64,000 nucleotides of DNA. Source: Omphiscola glabra. Lineage: Eukaryota > Mollusca > Gastropoda > Lymnaeidae. The notes beneath the pieces are model-generated. The model was not told where the DNA came from and searched no databases. It saw only the letters and a list, made by a program, of their open reading frames with translations. This document shows positions 22,131 through 33,546 of this stretch, in pieces. Location of the stretch: assembly GCA_964017045.1 (NCBI GenBank), contig OZ024794.1, positions 55,142,108-55,206,107 on the forward strand. Reading direction: 5' to 3'. The translations under genes were made by a program, and so were the position numbers. The first letter of the stretch is position 1. Each line of letters starts with the position of its first letter.

Positions 22131-23150
22131 TTGAGTAGTTTTATATGTACAGCGATCAAGCAGCTTGACATGGTATATCACATGTTCGCGGATGATACCC
22201 AACTTCAGAAATCCGTGATCCCCTCTCAGTTACCTCAGCTTCTTAATTTGACACAGAAGACAGTGGAGTCAGTTAAGCACTGGATGACAATAAACAAGCT
22301 CAAATTGAACGATGAAAAGACTGAGCTGATCCACATTGTTACCGCTCAAAAGCTAAAATATTTTAAAAATGCGCCATCCTTTACTCTCTCAAGCGTGCAG
22401 ATTGAGTTTGCTCAAACAGTGCGAAACCTGAGTGTCTACTTAGACAGAAAACTAACTATGGAAATTCACATTTACATGATTTGCAAGGCGATTTTTCTAA
22501 AGCTGCGCAGAATTAGTCGTATCAGACCTTTCTTAACGTTGAATGCATCAAAGAGGCTGATGTCTGCATTCGTGCTATCACGCATGGACTACTGCAGTGC
22601 TCTCATAGTGGGTCTTCCAGCTACGCTCTGGGATAAAATTCAAAAAGCACAGAATAATGCGGCTCGAATTGTTCTTCGTAAACGCAAATTCGACCATGCT
22701 AAAACTCTTCTGAGAGAACTGCATTGGCTACCGGTCCGCGCTCGCATAGAGTACAAAATTGCAACTCTGTGCTACCGCTGCTTGCATGACATGGCGCCGT
22801 CCTATCTCCAAGCGCTCATGACGCCTATGTACCCACTAGACAACTCCGCTCATCCAATAGTGGCAAACTCTCGATACCGCGTGTTCGCCTTGAGACTTAC
22901 GGAAAGCGCACGTTCGCATTTGCTGGCCCAACCATTTGGAACACCCTTCCTAACGCTCTTAGAAACAGACAGACGCTGGAGTCCTTCAAAACAAATTTAA
23001 AAACTCATATGTTTCGCAAACACCTTCTGGGGTGAAGTTGTCCATCTTTTCCAGCTAGTTATTATCTCCCAGCTTTGTTTTTGTACCGCGCTTCGAGCCT
23101 TTGGGGATGAAGCGTTATTTTTCAAATGAACTTTATTATTATTATTATTA
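22131..23150 (+). pseudogene. 5'-truncated LINE: C-terminal half of a reverse transcriptase
   Basis: Copies RNA into DNA at the insertion site in intact relatives. The open frame 22131-23000 starts just before the catalytic motif, here FADD (residues 19-22) followed by TQL, in place of the usual Y-A-D-D. Then come NKLKLNDEKTE, a Y-L-D-x-K-L region, MDYCSALIVGLP, KIQKAQNNAARIV and LHWLPVRARIEYKIATL. This order is typical of CR1/Jockey-like LINE reverse transcriptases. A frameshift near 22881-22895 ends the homology in this frame; the next frame continues with FAFAGPTIWNTLPNAL to a stop at 23033-23035. The 3' tail runs through CCGCGCTTCGAGCC to an (ATT)n end at 23150, as in this LINE class. The upstream catalytic part and the endonuclease are missing. 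It is inactive and the listed ATG is not a real start. Confidence 0.88.
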
Positions 23151-23561
23151 TGACATTACCCAATCACGGACGGTCATACAAATCAGACATAGTTATGACT
23201 GAATGGAACTCGTCAACCTCAGATGACAACTCATCTAAGAGAAGGACAACTCTGGCATCACTAATCTAATAGAAGAAAAACAGTGTATTCAAAGCGGTAA
23301 GATATTAACTCACTGACAATTTCAGTAACTTCTGCGATGCTCCTGGTGCATAGCAGTATCAACCACTGTGATGTTCCCGACACCAGATGTATGAAGAGAG
23401 GTGATTTGGCTTGTTTAGGGATCCAGCTTACTCTCCTAACAAACAAACAAACAAAAATCCCGGGCCTTGTGATTTTGTCCTGTGAGGTCTTCACCGTTGT
23501 CACATTGTGACGGAGCGGTTGAATTTTAATGTAATCCACACTATCACTGGTTGAAACCGGC

Positions 23562-23706
23562 AAGTCAGTGGCTAGTCAGTGACAAGTCAGTGGCTAGTCA
23601 GTGGCAAGTCAGTGGCTAGTCAGTGGCTAGTCAGTGGATAGTCAGTGGATAGTCAGTGACAAGTCAGTGGATAGTCAGTGACAAGTCAGTGGCTAGTCAG
23701 TGGCTA
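23562..23706. repeat. 11-bp tandem repeat, about 13 copies
   Basis: Units of GTCAGTGGCTA with variants GTCAGTGACAA and GTCAGTGGATA. Confidence 0.93.
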
Positions 23707-24328
23707 GTTTTATGTTTAATGGACATCATCAGGGAGTAGCGCCAACACCTTACTTATTTAGATTGTACAATACACTTATTGTATTTATAGTAAAAGTAAG
23801 TAGAGAAGTATTTTAAAGACAATACCTTTCTCATTTCATTACAAAAGGTCGAGTATTTTTTAATGACGAGAAATGGAGAGCGAAAAAGAAAGAGTGTGTT
23901 TAAAACAAAAATATTAGCAATAACAATGATATTATATAACAGAAGTTAGCTTATATTTGAATTGTATGAAAAATTGTAAGCCATTTAATAGTCAATCAAT
24001 ACTTTTTATTTGGTTTTGTTTCTAATATTACAAACCGTTACTTTTAGAATGTACCCAACGACCATAAAAATGGAGGGAAAAGGACACGTAATCCAAACTC
24101 GTTGGCTTCCAGCTCCCTACGGGCATCGCGCTGTAATTGGACGGGGAAGCTGGCCAGCTTTAACCTGAAAATATGGGCCGATTTCGTCGGACAAATATGG
24201 GGTAATATAAATATTTTTTTAAAATAATATAGCTCAGTAAGGAGTCTTTGACGTAACTGGGTCGTTCTGGGCAAGATGGGAATAATTATTTCCAGTAGGT
24301 TCCATTGTCGACATTTACTTTCCAGTGA
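23707..24328. other. Stretch with no recognised feature
   Basis: AT-rich unique sequence. A 95-codon open frame on the - strand (24044-24331) has no recognisable motif and no clear splice context. Confidence 0.4.
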
Positions 24329-24612
24329 CAATGTGACTAGGCTCCTAGTGACTATGTGATTGGGCCCCCGGTGACTATATGATTGGGCCCCCAGTAACTA
24401 TGTGCTCGGACCCTCAGTGACTATGTGATTAGGCCTCTATTGACTTTGTCATTGGGCCCCAAGTGTCTATTTGATTGTGTCCCAGTGACTATTTGATTGG
24501 GCCCCAGTGACAATTCTATTGGGCCCCAATGAATATTTGATTGGGCCCCAGTGACTTTTTGATTGGGCCCTAGTGACTATGTGATTAGACCTCTATTGAC
24601 TGTGTCATTGGG
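24329..24612. repeat. Degenerate repeat of about 23-30 bp
   Basis: Units contain GTGACTATGTGATTGGGCCC with many indels and substitutions; about 11 copies. It is the most diverged of the short-period arrays in the window. Confidence 0.8.
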
Positions 24613-25181
24613 CCACATACCTTTCAAATGTCTCATTTTTCATTCCCACGAAATGGTCATCAAATGCATTTATGATGTCCCGTGTACTGTGCTTTTCTTT
24701 GAGAGGCATGCCATTGTAAACGGTCAATCCCTCTGGTCCTAGTGTGTTTAGGAATAGAGCTTTTTATATTCCTCCTCCTCTGAGTTGATATCTGCTACAA
24801 TGCAATAGTTCATCCACAATTGTTTCCACAGTTTGCATTCCTCACACCCCTTCTTCACATTTAAAGAAGGTGGAGGATAACCTCTAGACTTATAACTTCT
24901 TTCTGCCATAGATCAGTTGGCTGCCACCATGTTATATTATTATTATTATGTCTAATACTCAATGAAGTCTAACACGTCTGTTCAGCTGCGTGTCTATAAC
25001 TTTAATGAATGTATACCAGCCACGAGCAAGCTCACGAGACTTCTCAGCTCACAAAATACGGACCTCACGCATTGACACAAAGGGACGCAACTGTAACATT
25101 ACAACAACAGTGATATCACAACAATAGACATTTTCCTATTATCCCAGATGTAAGCAGCCTGCATGAAATTTCAATGTATTA

Positions 25182-25650
25182 AATACATGTTTAAATTAAA
25201 GGAGGGTATCACAAGACAGGCCATGTACATGTTTAAATTAAAGGAGGGTACCACAAGACAGGCCATGTACATGTTTAAATTAAAGGAGGGTACCACAAGA
25301 CAGGCCATGTACATGTTTAAATTAAAGGAGGGTACCACAAGACAGGCCATGTACATGTTTAAATTAAAGGAGGTTACCACAAGACAGGCCACGATCATGT
25401 TTAAATTAAAGGAGGGTACCACAAGATAGGCCATGATCATGTTTAAATTAAAGGAGGGTACCACAAGACAGGCCATGATCATGTTTAAATTAAAGGAGGG
25501 TACCACAAGACAGGCCATGATCATGTTTAAATTAAAGGAGGGTACCACAAGACAGGCCATGTACATGTTTACATTAAAGGAGGGTACCACAAGACAGGCC
25601 ATTTACATGTTTACAATAAATGAGTGTATCACAAAACAGGCCATGTACGT
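25182..25650. repeat. 42-bp tandem repeat A, about 11 copies
   Basis: Units contain ATGTTTAAATTAAAGGAGGG and TACCACAAGACAGGCCATG. The period is a multiple of three, so frames stay open on both strands as 14-residue protein repeats. The minus-strand frame (25171-25602) is a by-product. Confidence 0.96.
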
Positions 25651-25825
25651 TAGCGCGAATAGTGGCAAATAAAACTTTTTTGAAAAACAGTGCGCATGTT
25701 CAGTTGAATTTTATCATTATACATTCTTAATTTTTTTTTTCTTATCGATCATTGTTGGTAATTGGATCCAAACAAATGTCAAGCTGAAATGTTTTAAAGT
25801 TCAATATAAAATCTTCAGTAATCGT

Positions 25826-25999
25826 CAGGGGCTAATAAAAAAGTCCAAAAATAGCTGTTCGAGAGACAAGATTATTGATTACACAGGGCCTAATCAAAAG
25901 TCTACAAAAGCTTTTCTAAAGACAGAATTATTGATTACACAGGGCCTAATCAAAAGTCTACAATAGCTGTTTTAGAGATAGGATTATTGATTACACAGT
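25826..25999. repeat. 56-bp repeat, 3 copies
   Basis: Units contain GGGCCTAATCAAAAGTCTAC and then ATTATTGATTACACA. Confidence 0.85.
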
Positions 26000-26499
26000 A
26001 ACCCAAACTCTACTTACATTGAACGGTTCGTGAAATACCATTCATTTCCTCGGGTATTTACGAGACAAGGGTACAAAAATACCTTCCCCTCCATGTTGTG
26101 TTGGTTCTGTACTGTGGGGCACCTCAGTCATGACCTCCCACGGTATGGGGGGAAGGGGGGGGGACACCTCCGCCATACCCTCCCACAGGACACGAGTTAA
26201 GCAAGGAGTTCATCATCATTATTATTATTTTAGCGTACTGCCAACAATCATTTAGCCCGTGGGCACCGTTTCACCGCAGAAATTGTTGCTTTATGCGTGC
26301 CTGGAGTGACGTCATGCACGCTTCCGCTCGATCAGACGACGTACGACTTCAACCCTCATAATCGATGTTTTAAAATAGTAGCAAGTTCACTGAGGTAAAG
26401 ACAGTAAACATATTTGAATTATCCCACAAAATCGATGCTTTAAATATAGAAGCAAGTTTACAGAGGGATCCATATCAAACGCATTTGAATTTATTTATG

Positions 26500-26632
26500 C
26501 AGTGATCTTTGACGCACAACTTCGTGGGTCAGTATTTCCAGTGATCTTTGACGTACAACTTCGTTGGTCAGTCTTTACAATGATCTTTGATACACAGCTT
26601 CGTTGGTCCGTATTTACAATGATCTTTAACTG
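26500..26632. repeat. 39-bp repeat, 3-4 copies
   Basis: Units contain GTGATCTTTGACGCACAACT and then TCGTTGGTCAGTATTT, with moderate divergence. Confidence 0.8.
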
Positions 26633-26858
26633 AACTAAATTTTTCATTTATCACGTTTTCATAGTGTAACTTATTAGTTACTTACTTCATGTCCTTCCCT
26701 GACTGTCTTATCATTAAGTGTATCCTTCCGTGACATAATAATTTAATAATTCATCTCAGTAAAAAGACACTGACAAAACATAATAAACGAACTGAGTCCA
26801 TGAAGAATTCGATCTTTATATTGGAGAGGCTCTATTTAAAAAAACAATAACTTCGAGC

Positions 26859-27135
26859 TGACATTGGGGTAAAATAAATACCGTGCTAATGTCACCAAGA
26901 TGACATTGGGGTAAAATAAATACCGTGTTAATGTCACCAAGTTGAAATTGGGGTAAAATAAATACCGTGCTAATGTCACCAAGCTGACATTGGGGTAAAA
27001 TAAATACCGTGTTAATGTCACCAAGTTGACTTTGGGGTAAAATAAATACCGTGTTAATGTCACCAAGTTGAAATTGGGGTAAAATAAATACCGTGCTAAT
27101 GTCACCAAGCTGACATTGGGGTAAAATAAATACCA
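26859..27135. repeat. 42-bp tandem repeat B, about 6.5 copies
   Basis: Units contain TTGGGGTAAAATAAATACCG and TGCTAATGTCACCAAGCTGA. The sequence is unrelated to repeat A but has the same period. Reverse frames are open as 14-residue repeats; they are not genes. Confidence 0.95.
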
Positions 27136-28095
27136 TGTGAAGGCGTAGATACAAACACGCAACAGAAGTAAAACTTACAACTAAATTTTATTTCAAGGAC
27201 GTCGGGAATTAGAAACTGTTAAACACTTGGAATTTTTGATTTCCCTTGTCTAGATTGCAATAACAGAAACAAGACTGAACATCGGATCTGTCTGTACCAA
27301 CGTCAGTCATGGACTGTTTCGAATATAATATGACTGACAATTTATCTGATTACTTATCCCAATAAACTTATCCCAATAAACTTATCCCAATAAACTTATC
27401 TCGTGTTTCCTTACATCTATTCATGTGTCAATGAGAAAGCCTATCAAATTCATTAGTATTAACAATTAAGTGGAGCAAATATTTTTTTTTTCCTAAGATA
27501 TTGCTCCGCTAAGTTCGTGATCAAATATTAAGAGTGCCGTGTACAATAGCATGTGTTATGCATAGAAATTGGCTAAGGACAAAAAAATACGTTTTTTTTT
27601 ACTTTAAAATCCTATTAACTTGAGGATCCCTGAAATTGTACTCTCTCTCTCTCTCTCCACATTTATTTATTCAAAATTTTATTCTTCTGGACAATTTGCC
27701 AAGTTTTTTTAAAGATGTACGTGTATATGTCATTATCATTTCTTAACGAAATTTTCCAGCCTGATTTCAGATGTCAAAGCAGACGAAAAAAAGGAATCCC
27801 TACAATTTTGTCAGACAGCCTCGGGTTGAAGATGATGCTTAAAATCTATACCTCCACTCCTCCCACCCCACGCCCGTCTCGCGTATGAGGGGAGATATTA
27901 GTGCCTGTAGTGCTTCCTTTTAATCTTGTCTGTCCGTTCTTTCTGTTCATGACACACGATAGCGTTCTTAACGTTAAATGGGATGTATGTGAGAAATAAT
28001 TGCACTCTCAGACAAACATCATAGACAGCTTTAATTAGTTTTAGACATATGTATTTTTTTTTTTAAAAAACTCATGTGAGTTTGATGTCATAAAA

Positions 28096-28294
28096 CAGCG
28101 GTTCTCAACCTGTGGGTCGCAACCCTTTTGGGGGTCGAATGCCCGTTTACCGGAGGGTCGCCTAAGACCATTCGAAAACCCATATACACGACAGTTATGA
28201 AGTAGCAACGAAAACAAATTTGTGGTTGGGGGGTAGCCACAACATGGGGTACTGTATTAAAGGGTCGTGGCATGAGGAAGGTTGAAAACCCCTG
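28096..28294. mobile_element. SPIN-like hAT MITE, copy 1
   Basis: 199 bp starting CAGCGGTTCTCAACCTGTGG and ending with a degraded complement of AGGTTGAGAACC. The flanks are TCATAAAA and CCATAAAA, a 7-of-8 match, as expected for an 8-bp hAT duplication. Internal blocks GGTCGCCTAAGACCAT and GGGTAGCCACAACATG match what I know of SPIN and rodent URR1 elements of the Charlie group of hAT. It is non-coding. Further copies are at 38359, 51487 and 62296. Confidence 0.85.
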
Positions 28295-28818
28295 CCATAA
28301 AATGATACACAGACATGATAATTTTTAATGCCTCATCTCAGTGAAGATTATTAAAGGAAGGCATTTCAATTTAATGAACCCAGTGAAGATTATTAAAGAG
28401 AATCATTTCAATTTAATGAACCCAGTGAAGAAGATGCGTTGCGCTAAAAGGTTTGAGTAAAACGTCTGTAAAAACTTTGTGTCGTCATGATGTATTTCAG
28501 AATGAATATTATGCAAATAATAGATTTAATTATTTAATAAACACTCTGATGCTTGCGTACCTTTCATCCAATGATCTTCGCTCAAAGTGGAGTCCAGAAA
28601 ATAATTTACCATAAAAAAAAAAAATGAAATGGGTGTGGGGAGTGGGAGGAGGGGGTTATATAAAACCTAAACCTTATAAAAAATAGTTGCGATGCTGTTT
28701 ATACATTACCGATTATCGTTATTGTTAAATAAAATATATATATTATAGAATGTTTCGATTAAGACTGATCTAAATATCTAAATTCATTGAGGGCTGTCAA
28801 CCAAGCTTTACATCTACG

Positions 28819-29390
28819 AAGTGGCTATTCGTACCCGGGTACCCGAAGTGTGAGGTTGGGATTTTAAAAAAATATTTAACATCTCATTGACTGATTGATT
28901 GATTGAATACTTATATATCTTGTATCCATGCTATTTTAGCATGCTCACTGCGCTTTCAGCGATGGCATCAGGGGCGTCGCAGGAGTTATCGGAATGATTC
29001 ATGGTTTCGATGTTCGCCGCCAATTGGGGACGCCATCTCCGGGTTTTGAATTCAGAGTTTGCTTCTCTTAGATGAGTTGCCATCCAAGGTTAACGAGTCC
29101 CATCCACCCGGGGTGCCGTTCAAGGTTAACGAGTCCCATCCACCCGGGAGTTGTCGGAATGTTTCATTATATCAATGTTATCCGCCTTTCGGGTCTCCCT
29201 CCAGGTTTGAATGGACTATACGTTTGTAAACTTAATTCTTGAGTTTAAATAAAATAAACTACCACAAATGACATCCGAATTCTCTTTCATTTGATATCAT
29301 TTTTTGTCTTTCAAACCCAACAGTAATATTTTAAATCGTTTTTAATCCCTACTTCTCACTTCTGGTACCCGAGTGCGAATAGTCGCAGCC
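28819..29390. mobile_element. Terminal-inverted-repeat element with 11-bp flanking duplication and nested SINE
   Basis: The left end contains GGCTATTCGTACCCGGGTAC; the complement of the right end contains GACTATTCGCACTCGGGTAC. The similarity continues inward for about 60 bp. TTACATCTACG flanks both sides exactly (28808-28818 and 29391-29401). Long duplications of 9-11 bp suggest a Mutator-like element, but no transposase is present to confirm it. The middle is occupied by a SINE copy. Confidence 0.75.
28893..29215 (-). mobile_element. SINE copy lacking its tRNA head, nested in the TIR element
   Basis: Shares TTGAATACTTATAT, TGTATCCATGCTATTTT, TGCTCACTGCGCT, GATGGCATCAGGGGCGT and CGATGTTCGCCGCC with the fuller copy at 63111-63440. 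The (GATT)n tail is at the left, so it is read on the - strand. An internal segment (TCAAGGTTAACGAGTCCC) is duplicated at the right. The tRNA-related head seen in the other copy is not found here. Confidence 0.75.
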
Positions 29391-29401
29391 TTACATCTAC
29401 G

Positions 29402-30590
29402 TGTTAAGCTGATCACCATTTTATTCTTCATCACAGCTTAACGCAACAGGCGTATTTGGTCGCTCTAGTTGCTTTTCGGGTGTTTAAATTGTTACACTTG
29501 TAAAATGTTTTCTGGGCTAAAATAGGTATTTATTTTAGTCATTATAGTCACTAAAGCAGTTCATTGAGGGCTGATTTCAACGCTAGAGAAATACTTTAGA
29601 TGTCTCGTGTTCAGATTTTTTATGATTGTAAAATGTTGTCTTGGTTAAAATGTGTATTTATATCAAAAACACATTCCCATTTATTTGGATCCGTAAGAAT
29701 CTTATCATCTTATTTAATTGTGACCTCAACCTTATCGGACAGTCACTGGTTTTTCATAATATTTAACATCACATGAAATCCGTCATAGAACCAAATGAAG
29801 TTAGACCAAATCATATTTTGAATAGAGCACTTTATTTGCCTACACGAGTTGTGGCTTATCAGAACCAGCAATGTTAAAACATAAACATAATTTCCAAACA
29901 GAATTCGGACGGAATTACAGTAAACTGTAACCAATAGTATAACCCAGGGGATCACTTTGACAGTACATTGTCACCCACAGTATTCTCCCCTCTGACTGAT
30001 CAAGGATATTGCTGGCTGCCGTCCATGGCTTGGCATGTAAACGTTATGGGGTGGGTGGGGTGAATATACATTGGTTTTTTTGTTTTATTGTGATACAGCT
30101 GTTGTTTTACAAACGTATTTTATTTTAATGTCACGATTATGTCTCTTTTGCTAATATTTTTATGTTCAACGCGGTGAGCCCAGCAACAAGTCAACGCGGG
30201 GAACCACTTTGACAGTAAAATTGTCGGCAACAGTATAACCATGGGGGTCGCTTTGTCTACAATGTCTCCAGTACAGTACGAATGATTTAAATCAATAATC
30301 CTAATGAATGTCCCCTGGGCCGAATTACTTGCGTCTAGCATCTGTTCCTCGACTTAACAAAGAACTCTGATAAGTTGTACAATGTCTCTCCACAGCAGAG
30401 ATCTAATGAACGTTTACACCTGGACACTTGGTAATGATGGTTCAACGCTGTGCGTGTCACAAAAGACTGAGGTATATTATAGTTACATTGTCATCTAGAA
30501 AACCTAAGTTTTAAATATCAAATATTTTTTTTATTTCTTGTTTTTTATTGTAAGTTGAGGAAGGCGTTTAGCCGAAACGCCCTTTTCATT
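29402..30590. other. 1.2-kb stretch with no recognised gene
   Basis: AT-rich. Two frames of about 70 codons on the - strand (29743-29955, 30120-30341) carry no motif. No repeats or element ends were identified. Confidence 0.4.
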
Positions 30591-30591
30591 G

Positions 30592-30850
30592 TTCCGCCTT
30601 TATTTGTGTTCCGCCTTTGTTTGTGTTCCGTCTTTGTTTGTGTTCCGCCTTTGTTTGTGTTCTGTCTTTGTTTGTGTTCCGCCTTTGTTTGTGTTCCGTC
30701 TTTGTTTGTGTTCCGTCTTTGTTTGTGTTCCGCCTTTGTTTGTGTTCCGCCTTTGTTTGTGTTCCGCCTTTGTTTGTGTTCCGCCTTTGTTTGTATTCCG
30801 CCTTTGTTTGTGTTCCGCCTTTGTTTGTGTTCCGCCTTTGTTTTTGTTCT
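30592..30850. repeat. 17-bp tandem repeat, about 15 copies
   Basis: Units of TTTGTTTGTGTTCCGCC, with GTC in place of GCC in some copies. Because 17 is not a multiple of three, all three forward frames and one reverse frame stay open. Confidence 0.96.
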
Positions 30851-30917
30851 TTTTACAAGCCTAAACATACCTTGTTCCACAGTTTATTTACCCGAAATGA
30901 CCATTGCAGACTAGTCA

Positions 30918-31290
30918 GTAGATTAGACATCAGACTAATCATTACATTAGACATCAGGCTAGTCATTAGATTAGACATCAGATTAGTCATTAGATTAGAT
31001 ATCAGACTAGTCATTAGATTAGACATCAGACTAGTCATTATATTAGACATCAGACTAGTCATTAGATTAGACATCAGACTAGTCATTAGACTAGACATCA
31101 GACTAGTCATTAGACTAGACATCAGACTAGTCATTAGATTAGACATCAGACTAGTTTGATGTCTAATCTAATGTCTAATCTAATGAATAGTCTGATGTCT
31201 AATCTAGTCATTAGACTAGACATAAGACTACTCACTAGACTAGACGTCGGGCTACTCATTAGACTAGACATAAGACTACTCATCAGACTA
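30918..31290. repeat. 24-bp tandem repeat containing an inverted segment
   Basis: Units of TAGTCATTAGATTAGACATC plus AGAC run from 30918 to about 31154. From about 31155 to 31205 the orientation flips (GTCTAATCTAATGTCTAATC). It then returns to the forward orientation with diverged units (CTCATTAGACTAGACATAAG). The junctions form inverted repeats that can fold into a hairpin. Confidence 0.9.
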
Positions 31291-31358
31291 GACACCGAAG
31301 TCAGAAGTAGCACTTCGCGCTACCCTGCAGCGAGGGAAAATGAAAACGTTACACGCTC

Positions 31359-31403
31359 TGACGTCAGCTTGACCACATGTTAAACTGCCTGCCTGTGACG
31401 TCA
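31359..31403. promoter_or_regulatory. Two perfect CRE-type palindromes
   Basis: TGACGTCA occurs at 31359-31366 and 31396-31403, 37 bp apart. A half-matching GTGACGTTA lies near 31445. This is the consensus site for CREB/ATF factors. The surrounding 150 bp are more GC-rich than the neighbours, but no transcript start or gene is visible nearby. Chance is possible, so a regulatory role is only suggested. Confidence 0.3.
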
Positions 31404-32749
31404 CCGTTCAGTCGGTGTTTATTTCAATTGATTGCAAAGTGCCCGTGACGTTAAACAAACCGAATGCCGTCAGTTGATTAAACTCTTTGGTCGCAATGCA
31501 ATTTCCAACTATTGTTGTGCTTCTCCCTCTAAACATCTCCTGACACAATGCTTTCGGTTTCTCGCTTAATTATATATTGTTTGTTTTTTTACAAATGTTC
31601 AAGTACCTTTGGCTCTTACGTCCAAGTATAAGCCCAAGTGCATTGTAACTCTTGCAAGACTCTGATTTTGTCTAAGCTTGCATTTCATCTGTCGTCTTTA
31701 TTGGCTTGTCTTACCCCGTCGTGTAGAGTTATAAAATACAACTGAGAACGTTATATTAGTGGTCACATTTCATTTTTTTTTTGTTAACTCAACACTGTTG
31801 TTGAATTTGTTATTTAAAAATAAGGCATCGATTAAGTACATAGGTTAAAGAAATTTATAGTAAAATAAAGTAAGTTGTAAAGGCACGACTATGTTATAGC
31901 AGAATTTATACAAAACTATAATATATATTACAAAAGTAAGCAAGACATTTAAACAAGACAAGACTCATACCTTTAAAATTAAAGAAATTCTCGTTCATTC
32001 CTCTTTACATTTGGCACATAGTACAACCACCTTGCTTATTAAAAAATATAAAGTAAATATATTCTATAGTAATATATGGACGTAAATTAGGCCAAACTGA
32101 ACTAAGTCTAAGACCGGTCCTCCGCTTTGTTTAAAATACCTCCATTGCTAACGTCTTTAGTCGCATGCACTTCAGTTCTTTTCCAACATTGTTTTTACAT
32201 AACACAAGACAGATGTGCAGCAACCAGGTCCACGTGTTGCACAAGTTTCAGAAAACATGATTGATTGATGCATGAGTGTGTCACGGACACAAGGCCGGCT
32301 TCTGGTGATAAAATCAACAGATTCCCATGGGAATGTTAGGAGGAGAGTCCACACAACCTTCCACATTAATCACCCTGTAAGAATATGGCGCATCCTGCGG
32401 TGTCACTGTACTTGGTATAAAAGAGTTGTGTCTTCCTGCACATATTATGACGGTGTCAAAAGTTACTTTCTTTGCATTAGTTGTCTATTGTGTCTGTTTT
32501 GTCTGTTTGTTTGCTGTTGTTTATCTCATTGGTCGTCCATCATGGAACGCCTCCTCGCCTCTTAGAGTCATTAACGTAATCTTTTAATCCCTTTTGTTTC
32601 AGATCTCTTCCTTGTTGAGATTACAAACCGTACAGGAGAACATTACTCTTATATATAAAGGAACACCTTTCTTTTTTTTTTTGCCTTAACTGTGTTTAAT
32701 ATAAAATGCTATGAACGCAGCCAGTGTGCTATTCTAGTCTATGTTTTAA
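31404..32749. other. 1.3-kb stretch with no recognised gene
   Basis: Unique, AT-rich sequence. A 97-codon frame at 32272-32565 (+) overlaps a 64-codon frame on the other strand; neither shows a motif or splice support. Confidence 0.4.
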
Positions 32750-33053
32750 AGGCTGAACAACACATTGTGTTTTAGTCATGTCCTTGTACAACAACACAGT
32801 GTGTTTTAGTCATGTCCTTGTACAACAACACAGTGTGTTTTAGTCATGTCTTTTTATAACAACACATTGTGTTTTAGGCATGTCTTTTTATAACAACACA
32901 TTGTGTTTTAGTCATGTCTTTTTATAACAACACAGTGTGTTTTAGGCATGTCTTTTTATAACAACACATTGTGTTTTAGTCATGTCTTTTTATAACAACA
33001 CATTGTGTTTTAGTCATGTCTTTTTATAACAACACATTGTGTTTTAGTCATGT
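32750..33053. repeat. 34-bp tandem repeat, about 9 copies
   Basis: Units contain AACAACACATTGTGTTTTAG and then TCATGTCTTTTTAT. The block ACACATTGTGT is itself palindromic, so each unit carries a small dyad. Confidence 0.95.
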
Positions 33054-33345
33054 ATTTATCGACTATGTAGCTCCGTAAGATCGGTTGTCGTTGAAGATCC
33101 TAACGGGGTCCTAACCAATGAATTCTTTAAGATTATTCGATAGGCATTTGGTGGCATCTAATGGATTTTAAGTCAAGTTAATGTTGCAATGAAGTCTTTA
33201 ATTCTCGTTATTGATTTGAGTCATTTTGGAATTTGAAAGCTATTCCTAGTTCTTAAATATAAACGAAGATTAACGAATAAGTCTTCAATAAAATTGAATA
33301 TGTTTTTGGTTTTAGAACAATATACTCATTGGTAATGTGGTGCAT

Positions 33346-33546
33346 GCAGGGGCGTAACCGGCCGGGGCATGGAGATGGCAAAACGCGGCCTGATTGTTGA
33401 GTTGCTTATAACTGGAGGCGCAATAGTACATATAAATTGCAATAAGAACCTGCAAATTCTGTGAGGGGGTGGGGGCAAATGCCCCCTCTCCTACCAAATG
33501 ACGTAATGTATGATATGTAATCCTCCCTCCCCCCCCCCCTGGCATC
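33346..33546. mobile_element. Possible hAT-like MITE, degraded
   Basis: The left edge reads CAGGGGCGTAACCGGCCGGG, similar to the CAGGGGCGTAG ends of other elements here. The right edge may be the C-run ending CCCCTG at about 33541. No convincing flanking duplication was found. Confidence 0.3.
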
